DNA from: an uncultured Lachnospiraceae bacterium
GTDB lineage: Bacteria; Bacillota; Clostridia; Lachnospirales; Lachnospiraceae
DNA: 64,000 nucleotides
NCBI GenBank assembly: GCA_947382625.1
Contig: CANDAG010000010.1
Location: forward strand, 47,320 to 111,319
Reading direction: 5' to 3'
Shown: positions 51,958-60,488 of the stretch, piece by piece
Numbering within the stretch: the first letter of the stretch is position 1
Layout of the letters: each line of letters starts with the position of its first letter
The notes under the pieces: model-generated
The model's database searches: none
What the model saw: the letters and a program-made list of their open reading frames with translations, nothing else
What the model was told of the DNA's origin: nothing
Translations under genes and position numbers: made by a program

Positions 51958-53312
51958 TGAAAAAAAGTGACGATGTGGTAATAAGGGTAGATAGCGTAAA
52001 GAAATATTTTAAAGTATATCCGGATAAAGGGAAAACGCTTAAAGAAAAAGTCCTTTTTTTAAAAAGAAATAGATATGAGCTTAGAGAAGTATTAAAGGGA
52101 ATTAGTTTTGAAGTGAAGCGGGGAGAAGCGATTGGACTGATTGGTAAAAATGGCTGTGGAAAGAGTACGACATTAAAGCTTTTGACGAGAATATTGAGAC
52201 CAAATGAAGGTACGATCACAATTGAAGGCAGAGTATCTAGCTTGATTGAACTTGGCGCGGGATTTCATCCAGATTTGACGGGAAGAGAGAATATTTATAT
52301 TAATGCTTCTATATTTGGAATTAAGGCTAAAGAAGTAAAGGAAAGAATGGATGATATCATTCGCTTTTCAGAGCTAGAAGAATATATTGACAATCCTGTT
52401 AGAACATATTCATCCGGGATGTATATGAGATTAGCTTTTTCTGTTGCCATCAATGTTGATGCAGATATTCTGCTGATTGATGAGATCTTAGCAGTTGGGG
52501 ATATGAATTTTCAAGAAAAATGTTTTCATAAACTGCAGGAGATTAAACGTAATGGTACTACAATTATTATCGTATCGCATTCACAGGATCAGATCAAGAA
52601 AATTTGTGATAGGGCAATCTGGATTGATGAAGGATTAATACGCGAAGAAGGAGTAGCGAAACTGATTTGTAGGGAATATGAGTTATGTATGAATGGGAGA
52701 AGGGCGGATCGCGCTAAAAAGGAAGCTGAGGCGGAACTACAAAAGCTAAAGAAAGAAGCAGAAGCAGCAAAGGAGAACGAGGAGCTTCAGAAAAGGTTAA
52801 AAAGAGAACGGGATTTAATGAATTTGTCCTGCAGAGATATTTGCAGGTTGTGTAGTCCGGCTGCTCATAGAGAAGGTAATTGGAAGATAAAATACACAAA
52901 TGTCAGATTAGTAAACTCGCAAGGTCTTGAAACTGAGGAAATATGTTTTGGAGAACCAATTAAAATTGAAATGGAATATGTCAGTATACAGGAGGGACTG
53001 CTTGCCAATTTTATTGTTGGCATTACAAGGGACGATTGGGTATACTGTTTTGGAAGCACCAGCGAAATTGTTAATAAAGGGTATTCCAAGGTGAATAAGA
53101 AAGGAAAAGTTACATTTAAAATAGACAGCTGTTCTCTGGCAGAAGGAAGATATTATGTAGATGTTAGAATAAAGGATGAAAATGATGAGGTATATGATAA
53201 TGTTTTTAGTTTGATGGAGATTAGGGTAAAAACAGAAATGAAGTATGGATGGGGAATTGTATCAATGCAAAACCAATGGTTAATAGATAATGAGTCAATA
53301 AAAGGTGATTGA
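51957..53312 (+). CDS. wzt: Polysaccharide export ATPase with C-terminal cargo-binding domain (Wzt/TagH-like)
   Basis: 451 residues. ATPase: Walker A GLIGKNGCGKSTTLKLL near 61, signature YSSGMYMRLAFSVAI near 151, Walker B DILLIDEILAVGD near 170 and the switch histidine IIIVSHSQDQ near 200. A charged helical linker (about 248-285, RADRAKKEAEAELQKLKKEA) leads to a beta-rich domain (about 300-445, including GEPIKIEMEYVSIQE and LAEGRYYVDVRIKDEND) of Wzt C-terminal type. In E. coli O8/O9a this domain binds the modified non-reducing end of the O-antigen and so couples termination to export. The gene directly downstream encodes a possible terminator enzyme. GGAGGA precedes the ATG. Confidence 0.9.
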   Translation: MKKSDDVVIRVDSVKKYFKVYPDKGKTLKEKVLFLKRNRYELREVLKGISFEVKRGEAIGLIGKNGCGKSTTLKLLTRILRPNEGTITIEGRVSSLIELGAGFHPDLTGRENIYINASIFGIKAKEVKERMDDIIRFSELEEYIDNPVRTYSSGMYMRLAFSVAINVDADILLIDEILAVGDMNFQEKCFHKLQEIKRNGTTIIIVSHSQDQIKKICDRAIWIDEGLIREEGVAKLICREYELCMNGRRADRAKKEAEAELQKLKKEAEAAKENEELQKRLKRERDLMNLSCRDICRLCSPAAHREGNWKIKYTNVRLVNSQGLETEEICFGEPIKIEMEYVSIQEGLLANFIVGITRDDWVYCFGSTSEIVNKGYSKVNKKGKVTFKIDSCSLAEGRYYVDVRIKDENDEVYDNVFSLMEIRVKTEMKYGWGIVSMQNQWLIDNESIKGD

Positions 53313-53313
53313 A

Positions 53314-56300
53314 ATGATATTAAAAGAACAAGATGGGAAACAAGTATACTCGGATGGTCAGGAGATAGAAAAGAGTTTGCTGAATATAGCAGAAAATTAT
53401 CCAGAAGATGCGTCACAAGATTATATTTCAAGTAATAGCGAATACACTATAAATAATACTTTCTCTGCGGTACGTCAGAATTTATTAAATTGGTATCCGT
53501 TTAAAAAAGATGCAGATATAATAGAAGTTGGAGCCGGGGCTGGAGCATTAACTGGAATGCTTTGTAATAAAGCCAGGCAGGTTACAGCTATAGAAATGAG
53601 CCAAGCAAGAGCGGATATTATTCGGGCTCGATATCCACATAGGGAAAATTTGCAGGTTATTAGTGCAGACATTACAAATTGGGATACCGAACAGCGTTTT
53701 GATTATGTGGTATTTGTTGGCGTTTTAGAATATGCGGGAGCTTTTTCTGATGTTTTAAACCCGTATGAGAGATTTCTGGATTCTTGCAGGCGATTACTAA
53801 AAAAAGATGGGATTGTTTTGTTTGCAATCGAGAATCGGTTTGGATTAAAGTATTGGCTGGGAGGGGCTGAGGATCATTTACAAAAGCCATTTGTTGGTAT
53901 AGATGGATATAAAGGGATAAGAAATGCCAAGACATTTTCCAGACATGACTTAGAAGCTATGTTGGATAATGTTGGCTTGTTGGAGCATAGGATATATTCT
54001 GTTTATCCAGATTATAAATTTCCTGAAATTATCTGTACAGATGAGTTTAAACCAAGTTATATGAATTTAAAAAAAGTTCATTTTACGTTTGGCAAAAACA
54101 GCATGCTCACTGCAAATGAAACTGATCTGTATAAATATTTAATAGAAAATAATGTCTGGGAATTTTTTGCTAATTCGTTTTTGGTTGAAGCTTCTGAAGG
54201 GGAGCTGCCAGAGAACCATGTGATTCATGTATCAGCAAAAGGAGAATGTAAGAAAGAATATCGTGTTAACACGGTTATTTATAGTAACGGAGAGATTCTA
54301 AAAGTTCCGGTTCATCGACTGGCAATAAGGCATATTCAACAGATATATGAAAATAATAAATTATTAAAAGCCAGAGGTGTTCACATTCTGGATTTAGATG
54401 TAAAGGAAGGGAATCTGGTTAGTCATTTTTACAAAGCTCCAAGTGCTCAAAGCTATTTTGAAGAACTGGTAGCAGATAACAATTTGCCAGCTATATATAC
54501 ACTTGTTGAAAATTGGAAAAAAGAAATATTAAAGAGTAGTGACACTATAAAAGATGGAAATATTGTTTATGAATTATCTAATATAAATCCTCGTCTGGAT
54601 TATGGTCCTATTTTAAAGGACGGATTCATAGACATGACATTTTATAATTCTTTTATAGAGGATGGTAATTTAATATTTTATGATCAAGAATGGAAATTCC
54701 CGAATGTACCTTTGAATTTTATTGTGTATTATGGATTGAAATCTTGTTTTAAAAGAATGCAGGTATTGACAAATATTTCATTAGAGAATATTTTGGAAAA
54801 TTTTAATATAGATAGAGAACAGCAGGCAGTATATGATAAGTTGGAAGATTATGTTTGGTCTAAGATACTATATAGGCAGACAGATTTTTATGGCGAAGAT
54901 GGATACTGTATGCGTTATTCTGATGCATTACGATTGGAGCAACAGAGAATGCAGGAACAGGATGACTATAAAAATGAAATTGAAAATTTGAAAAAAGATA
55001 TACTGGAAAAGGAAGATGAAATAGAAAAAAAAGAAAAAATGATAAAACAAAAGGAAGAGGAGATAAAGCAAAAGGATATCCAGATTAATAATCAGAGAGG
55101 GCATATAGAACTGCTTTTAGAATCTGATAGGCATTACCAGCGCATTTTGGATTCCAAAGGATGGAAATTAGTGAGTTTTCCAGGACGTGTGTTCGAAAGA
55201 ATGTTTCCAGTTAGCACGCGGAGAAGAACAAGGCTCAGTTTGCTTAGTAAGTATTTGAAAGCTATAAATATAACAAATATTAAATTTGTCTATGGAGCGT
55301 TTCGCCAGGGTGGATTTAGAGCAATAAATAGGGAGTTGAGCGAATTTGACCAGCGTATGAGAGGAGCCATGGTGACGCCGGTAGAAGTGCCGGAGATCAT
55401 TAAGACAGGGCAAATTGAGGATATTAGTCAATGTCGTAAGCTGGTGTTTAAGAAATTTGAGGATCCGATAGTATCCATTATAATACCTGTTTATAATCAG
55501 TTTACTTATACGTATAATTGCTTAAAATCTATTGCAGACCACAGCGGGAAGGTATCTTATGAAATTATCATAGCTGATGATGTATCAGATGATTTGACCA
55601 TGAGATTGTCTGAGGTGGTAGAGAATATTCATATTATACGAAATAGTACGAACATGGGCTTCCTTTGTAATTGTAACAATGCGGCAAAATATGCATCAGG
55701 AAAATATATTCTGTTTTTGAATAATGATACTCAGGCGCAGGAAAATTGGCTTCAGCCATTGGTAGATCTAATTGAAAGTGATAACACAATTGGTATGGTT
55801 GGATCTAAATTGATTTATCCGGATGGCTCACTTCAGGAAGCAGGAGGGATTATATGGAGAGATGGAACGGCATGGAATTACGGAAATGGGCAGAATCCGG
55901 ATGCACCGGAGTTTAATTATGTCAAGGAGACCGATTATATTTCAGGGGCAAGTATTATGATAAAGGCTTCTGTTTGGGAGGAAATAGGCGGTTTTGACGA
56001 AAGATATCAACCGGCTTATTGCGAAGATTCCGATTTGGCCTTTGAGGTGAGAAAGCATGGATATAAGGTCATGTATCAGCCGCTTTCGGTGGTTGTGCAT
56101 TTTGAAGGAATATCCAATGGAACAGATGAGTCAGGAGGTATTAAGCATTACCAGCAGGTTAACAGGAATAAATTTTACGATAAGTGGAAGAATGTGCTGG
56201 AAAATGAACAGGATGAGAACGGAACAAATGTGTTCAGGGCACGCGAAAAAAGTCAAAATAGAAAAATATTGCTTATGGTAGATCATTATGTACCCCAATA

Positions 56301-57357
56301 TGACAAGGATGCGGGCTCAAGAACCTTATATCATTATTTAAAAATATTTGCATCGAAGGGGTATTCAATCAAGCTTATTGGTGACAATTTCTTTAAACAT
56401 GAACCATATACAACTGTATTTCAGCAGATGGGGATAGAGGTGCTGTATGGAGTTTATTATGCACAGAATTGGCAAAACTGGGTCAAAGCAAATGGCAGGG
56501 AGATTGACTATATATGGCTTAATCGCCCACATATCAGTATTAAATATATTGATATTTTAAAAGAATACACCGATGCCAAAATTATGTATTATGGGATGGA
56601 TCTGCATTTTCTTCGTGTACAGCGGGAATATGAAGTTTCACATAATAAGGCATTAATTGCGGAAAGCGAGGAATGGAAAGAGAAAGAATTTTATTTGATG
56701 AAGAAGGCAGACATAAGCTATACGCCTTCAGAGGTAGAGGTTGATGTGGTTCATCAAATTGATCCGGATATTTCCATGAAAGCAATAAAAGCGTTTGCGT
56801 ACGAGAACTTCAGGGATGATATTCCCGAAAACTTTCGCGAACGAAAGCATATAATGTTTGTCGGCGGGTTTACACATACCCCCAATGAGGATGCTATGCT
56901 ATGGTTTGTGAAGGAAGTGTTCCCTTTAATTTTGCATAGAATGGATATTATGCTTTATATTGTGGGGTCTGCTCCAACCTCCAAAATAATGGATTTAAAA
57001 AGTAAAAATGTTATTGTAAAAGGTTTTTTGACAGATAGCGAGTTACAAAACCTATACGATACGTGTAAAATGGTTGTAGTGCCTTTACGTTATGGGGCTG
57101 GGGTTAAGGGTAAGGTAGTGGAGGCGATGTATAATGGATTACCTGTGATTACAACTTCGATAGGGGCAGAAGGAATTATAGGTATTGATGATATTGTTGC
57201 CATAGAAGATGAAAAAGAGGGATTTGCAGATCGAGTATGCAGTTTATATGAAAATCCGGATGAACTTGAAAGATTATCAATGGCAGAACAAAAATACATG
57301 AAGGATAATTTTAGTACGGAAGCTGTGTGGAGCATTATCCAGTCAGACTTTAACTAG
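53314..57357 (+). CDS. Giant WbdD-like methyltransferase-kinase-coiled coil fused to GT2 and GT4 domains
   Basis: 1347 residues. (1) SAM methyltransferase, about 45-250: IIEVGAGAGALTGML near 69, YVVFVGVLEYAG near 131. (2) Kinase-like domain, about 285-510: ILKVPVH near 328 (candidate ATP Lys), YENNKLL near 345 (candidate Glu), DMTFYN near 440 (D-x4-N loop) and, 12 residues after that Asn, the Asp of YDQEW near 457. (3) Coiled coil, about 543-600, Lys/Glu-rich. (4) GT2, about 715-960: SIIIPVYNQFTYTYNCLKSI, FLNNDTQ, EDSDLAFEVRKHGY. (5) GT4-like, about 980-1340: HIMFVGGFTHTPNEDAMLWF and VPLRYGAGVKGKVVEAM. Domains 1-3 follow the order of WbdD, which caps O9a O-antigen with methyl phosphate and sets its length. 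The chain-capping role is inferred. The ATG at 53314 follows AAAAGGTGA. Confidence 0.8.
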   Translation: MILKEQDGKQVYSDGQEIEKSLLNIAENYPEDASQDYISSNSEYTINNTFSAVRQNLLNWYPFKKDADIIEVGAGAGALTGMLCNKARQVTAIEMSQARADIIRARYPHRENLQVISADITNWDTEQRFDYVVFVGVLEYAGAFSDVLNPYERFLDSCRRLLKKDGIVLFAIENRFGLKYWLGGAEDHLQKPFVGIDGYKGIRNAKTFSRHDLEAMLDNVGLLEHRIYSVYPDYKFPEIICTDEFKPSYMNLKKVHFTFGKNSMLTANETDLYKYLIENNVWEFFANSFLVEASEGELPENHVIHVSAKGECKKEYRVNTVIYSNGEILKVPVHRLAIRHIQQIYENNKLLKARGVHILDLDVKEGNLVSHFYKAPSAQSYFEELVADNNLPAIYTLVENWKKEILKSSDTIKDGNIVYELSNINPRLDYGPILKDGFIDMTFYNSFIEDGNLIFYDQEWKFPNVPLNFIVYYGLKSCFKRMQVLTNISLENILENFNIDREQQAVYDKLEDYVWSKILYRQTDFYGEDGYCMRYSDALRLEQQRMQEQDDYKNEIENLKKDILEKEDEIEKKEKMIKQKEEEIKQKDIQINNQRGHIELLLESDRHYQRILDSKGWKLVSFPGRVFERMFPVSTRRRTRLSLLSKYLKAINITNIKFVYGAFRQGGFRAINRELSEFDQRMRGAMVTPVEVPEIIKTGQIEDISQCRKLVFKKFEDPIVSIIIPVYNQFTYTYNCLKSIADHSGKVSYEIIIADDVSDDLTMRLSEVVENIHIIRNSTNMGFLCNCNNAAKYASGKYILFLNNDTQAQENWLQPLVDLIESDNTIGMVGSKLIYPDGSLQEAGGIIWRDGTAWNYGNGQNPDAPEFNYVKETDYISGASIMIKASVWEEIGGFDERYQPAYCEDSDLAFEVRKHGYKVMYQPLSVVVHFEGISNGTDESGGIKHYQQVNRNKFYDKWKNVLENEQDENGTNVFRAREKSQNRKILLMVDHYVPQYDKDAGSRTLYHYLKIFASKGYSIKLIGDNFFKHEPYTTVFQQMGIEVLYGVYYAQNWQNWVKANGREIDYIWLNRPHISIKYIDILKEYTDAKIMYYGMDLHFLRVQREYEVSHNKALIAESEEWKEKEFYLMKKADISYTPSEVEVDVVHQIDPDISMKAIKAFAYENFRDDIPENFRERKHIMFVGGFTHTPNEDAMLWFVKEVFPLILHRMDIMLYIVGSAPTSKIMDLKSKNVIVKGFLTDSELQNLYDTCKMVVVPLRYGAGVKGKVVEAMYNGLPVITTSIGAEGIIGIDDIVAIEDEKEGFADRVCSLYENPDELERLSMAEQKYMKDNFSTEAVWSIIQSDFN

Positions 57358-57372
57358 AACTGAGGGAATACT

Positions 57373-58383
57373 ATGATCATCACTAAGACACCATTTCGAA
57401 TGTCCTTTTTTGGCGGCGGCACAGATATGCAAGATTATTTTCAACAATATGGCGGTTCTGTCCTGTCTACAACATTTGATAAATATTGTTATGTAACAGT
57501 AAGACATTTGCCGCGTTTTTTTGAGTACAAGACACATCTTACATATTCTCAGATGGAATATGTGAATACTTATGATGAAATTCAGCATCCGGCAATCCGA
57601 AATGCTATGAAGATGCTGGATATGCACGAAATCAGACTGACATATGAATCAGATCTGCCGGCACGTTCAGGACTAGGAACCAGTAGTTCATTTGCGGTAG
57701 GAATGTTAAATGCCTTTTATGCTTTGAAGGGGAAATATGCAGATAAAAAGAAACTGGCTGATCAGGCCATCTATTTAGAGCGCGTACTATGCAATGAGAC
57801 TGGTGGGTGGCAGGATCAGATAGCAGCATCATTTGGGGGATTTAACCGAATTAATTTTAATGCAGAAGGATACGAAGTGCTTCCGGTTATTATTTCACCA
57901 GAAAAAAAAGCACAGCTGAATAAGAATTTAATGCTATTTTTCACAGGATTTTCAAGATTTTCGGCGGACATTCAAAAGGCTAATAAATTAGATAATGGCA
58001 GTCAATTAAGTAAATTAAGGGAAATACATGAGTTTGTAGACATTGCCGAAAAAGTTTTGACAGATAAAGAAAGTAGCTTGGATGAATTCGGGAGATTGCT
58101 TAATGAGAGCTGGAAAATTAAACGGAAAATAGGATCAGCAGTTACAACGGATAGCATAGATGCAATTTATGAGAAGGGTATAAAAGCCGGAGCACTGGGA
58201 GGAAAACTTTTAGGCGCTGGTGGAGGTGGTTTTTTATTATTTTATGTGCAGCAGGAGCAACAGAGCAGTGTAAGAGCAGCTATGAAAGACTTATTGAATG
58301 TGCCATTTGAATTTGAAAATGAGGGAACACGTGTGATTTATTATTCACCGGAAAGTTATGAATCAGTAGAGAATATGTCATAA
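57373..58383 (+). CDS. hddA: D-glycero-alpha-D-manno-heptose 7-phosphate kinase
   Basis: 336 residues, GHMP kinase fold. TPFRMSFFGGGTDMQDYF near 5, the ATP loop SDLPARSGLGTSSSFAVGML near 93 and ALGGKLLGAGGGGFLLFY near 275 are the three GHMP motifs in the form typical of HddA. It phosphorylates D-glycero-D-manno-heptose 7-phosphate at O1. The two next genes supply the other steps of the GDP-heptose route (nucleotidyltransferase plus phosphatase, and isomerase), which supports this specificity over fucokinase or similar. GAGGGAA precedes the ATG. Confidence 0.88.
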   Translation: MIITKTPFRMSFFGGGTDMQDYFQQYGGSVLSTTFDKYCYVTVRHLPRFFEYKTHLTYSQMEYVNTYDEIQHPAIRNAMKMLDMHEIRLTYESDLPARSGLGTSSSFAVGMLNAFYALKGKYADKKKLADQAIYLERVLCNETGGWQDQIAASFGGFNRINFNAEGYEVLPVIISPEKKAQLNKNLMLFFTGFSRFSADIQKANKLDNGSQLSKLREIHEFVDIAEKVLTDKESSLDEFGRLLNESWKIKRKIGSAVTTDSIDAIYEKGIKAGALGGKLLGAGGGGFLLFYVQQEQQSSVRAAMKDLLNVPFEFENEGTRVIYYSPESYESVENMS

Positions 58384-58406
58384 GAAATACTATGGGAAGA
58401 ATTTTT

Positions 58407-58415
58407 TGATATAAT
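58407..58415 (+). promoter_or_regulatory. Extended -10 before the hddC-gmhB fusion gene
   Basis: TGATATAAT, an exact extended -10, 22 bases before the GTG start. The -35 region is poor, so this may be a weak internal promoter. Confidence 0.35.
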
Positions 58416-58436
58416 TGATGACAGGGAGGCAAAGCT

Positions 58437-59747
58437 GTGAAGGTAGTTATAATGGCCGGGGGCAGAGGTACCAGAATTTCGTCAATAGCTAATGATATTC
58501 CGAAACCGATGATTCCTATAAATGGAAAACCTGTATTAGAATATGAACTGGAAGGCCTTCGGAACCAGGGATTTACTGATATTATTTTAACAGTAGGCTA
58601 TCTGGGACAAGTCATTATAGACTATTTTGGAGACGGAGACGGAACATCCCCGGTAACTGGTAAGCCGTTTGGGGTGCATATTACTTATTACTTTGAAAAA
58701 GAACCATTAGGAAATGCCGGAGCACTTTTTAAAATACGGGATCAATTAACGGAAGATTTTTTGCTGCTTAATGCGGACGCTATGTTTGATGTGGATTTTA
58801 AACGGTTTGTTGCATATCACAAAGCACATGGAGGGTGGGTAACCTTATTTACACATCCTAATAGTCATCCTTTTGACAGTGGGTTGATTTTTACCGATGA
58901 AAACAATGTAGTGCAGAGATGGTTGTCAAAAGAAGATGTCAGGCCTCTATATTATAATAATTGTGTCAACGCCGGCCTTCATGTGATATCCCCCAACGTA
59001 TTGGAACAGGAAATTGAGGGTGAAAAAATAGATTTGGACAGGCAACTGCTTAAGCCTTTGGCAGCAACTGGAAAGATGTATGCATATCATAGCCCTGAAT
59101 ATGTGAAAGATATGGGGACTCCTGAGCGTTACCAAGGGGTTTGTTCGGATTTAAAGAACGGAGTTATTCAGTCAAAAAACTTGAGAAATTGTCAAAAAGC
59201 TATTTTTTTGGATCGAGATGGAACGATTAATCAATATGTAGGATTTTTGAAAGATATTGATGAATTTGTATTGTTACCTGGCGTGGCGGAGGCTGTCAGA
59301 CTGATCAATGCAAAGGGGTATTTAGCGATTGTTGTTACGAATCAGCCGGTAATTGCCCGCGGAGATATTAACAGAGCGCAGTTATTGGAAATACATAAAA
59401 AGATGGAAACATTATTAGGCTTGGAAGGGGCTTATCTTGATGCGGTTTATTACTGCCCTCATCATCCGGATAAGGGATTCGAAGGAGAGATTCCGGAATT
59501 GAAGATAAAGTGTGATTGTAGAAAGCCGAAACCAGGAATGCTCTTACAGGCAGCAAAGGAATATAATATAGATTTATCTGAATCGTGGATCGTTGGTGAT
59601 GGAGAAAATGATATTAAAGCAGGAAAAGCAGCCGGATGTAATACTGCTTTGGTTTCAAATGACAAGTCATTTTGGGGACAGGATATTACGGGGAACTCTT
59701 TACTGGAGTGTATGCAGCAAATATTTAGTCAGAGAGAAAATGGGTAG
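58437..59747 (+). CDS. hddC: Fused heptose-1-phosphate guanylyltransferase (HddC) and heptose bisphosphate phosphatase (GmhB)
   Basis: 436 residues, GTG start behind GGGAGG. Residues 1-235 are a sugar nucleotidyltransferase: VIMAGGRGTRISSIANDIPK near 3, EKEPLGNAGALF near 85 and LLLNADAMFDVDF near 112. Residues 252-436 are a HAD phosphatase of GmhB type: IFLDRDGTINQYVG near 256, VVTNQPVIARG near 300, the zinc ligands YCPHHPDKG near 339 and CDCRKPKPGM near 359, then IVGDGENDIKAG near 385. One polypeptide would thus remove the 7-phosphate and then form GDP-D-glycero-alpha-D-manno-heptose. The fusion and its neighbours hddA and gmhA complete the pathway. Confidence 0.88.
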   Translation: MKVVIMAGGRGTRISSIANDIPKPMIPINGKPVLEYELEGLRNQGFTDIILTVGYLGQVIIDYFGDGDGTSPVTGKPFGVHITYYFEKEPLGNAGALFKIRDQLTEDFLLLNADAMFDVDFKRFVAYHKAHGGWVTLFTHPNSHPFDSGLIFTDENNVVQRWLSKEDVRPLYYNNCVNAGLHVISPNVLEQEIEGEKIDLDRQLLKPLAATGKMYAYHSPEYVKDMGTPERYQGVCSDLKNGVIQSKNLRNCQKAIFLDRDGTINQYVGFLKDIDEFVLLPGVAEAVRLINAKGYLAIVVTNQPVIARGDINRAQLLEIHKKMETLLGLEGAYLDAVYYCPHHPDKGFEGEIPELKIKCDCRKPKPGMLLQAAKEYNIDLSESWIVGDGENDIKAGKAAGCNTALVSNDKSFWGQDITGNSLLECMQQIFSQRENG

Positions 59748-59752
59748 GCGAA

Positions 59753-60400
59753 ATGGAAGATAAATTATTAAGGCATATTGATTCTCTTATAAGCAGGTAT
59801 CCGTGCTTAGCGGTGATTAAAAATAGTATTATAGACGCTTATTTATTGCTGGAAGAATGCTATATGAATGGCGGAAAGCTTCTGGTTGCCGGAAATGGAG
59901 GTTCCGCTGCAGACGCAGAGCATATTGTGGGCGAATTAATGAAACGTTTTAAGATAGCAAGACCGATTGGAGTAGAACTGCAAAAAACGTTGGTGAACAT
60001 TGATCCGGTACGCGGAAAATCATTAGCACAGAATTTGGAATGCCCATTAGCGGCGATAGCTCTCGTTTCGCATGAAGCATTGACGACGGCTTATATTAAT
60101 GATGTAGGCGGTGCAGGGATGTATGCGCAGCAATTACTTGGATATGGGAGAGAAGGAGATGTTTTTTTAGGTATTTCTACTTCCGGCAATAGTGAAAATA
60201 TTATTGAAGCATCGGTGGTTGCGAAGGCAATGGGAATTAAGGTAGTGGGACTGATAGGAAATAATGGTGGCGAGTTGAAAAGGATTGCAGATGTTGCCGT
60301 ATGTGTGCCGGAGATGGAAACCTTTATGGTGCAGGAATTACATTTGCCAATATATCATTGTTGGTGTATAATGTTGGAAGAATTTTTTTTTAGCGAATAA
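59753..60400 (+). CDS. gmhA: Sedoheptulose 7-phosphate isomerase
   Basis: 215 residues, SIS fold. LLVAGNGGSAADAEHIVGEL near 43 and FLGISTSGNSENIIEA near 138 are the phosphosugar-binding loops of GmhA. It makes D-glycero-D-manno-heptose 7-phosphate from sedoheptulose 7-phosphate, the first step of the route. The N-terminal half has a longer region after the first loop (KRFKIARPIGVEL to SLAQNLECPL), normal for the GmhA branch. It starts six bases after the fusion gene. A promoter for the next gene lies in its 3' end. Confidence 0.9.
   Translation: MEDKLLRHIDSLISRYPCLAVIKNSIIDAYLLLEECYMNGGKLLVAGNGGSAADAEHIVGELMKRFKIARPIGVELQKTLVNIDPVRGKSLAQNLECPLAAIALVSHEALTTAYINDVGGAGMYAQQLLGYGREGDVFLGISTSGNSENIIEASVVAKAMGIKVVGLIGNNGGELKRIADVAVCVPEMETFMVQELHLPIYHCWCIMLEEFFFSE
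60344..60372 (+). promoter_or_regulatory. Promoter inside gmhA for the downstream membrane protein genes
   Basis: -35 TTGCCA (60344-60349), a 17-base spacer, -10 TATAAT (60367-60372). Hexamers and spacing equal those of the promoter at 17519-17547. The leader to the next gene would be about 110-150 bases. Confidence 0.5.
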
Positions 60401-60488
60401 GTATCTATTGATATATCGATAAAAATATATGATGATTACTGCTCCATAGATTTAACCAATGCACTTTAGAGTTTGGATGGTGTAGTCT

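Noticed and set aside
60383-60390. T-rich run at the gmhA end as terminator
   Set aside because: It lies inside the coding sequence and no hairpin precedes it.
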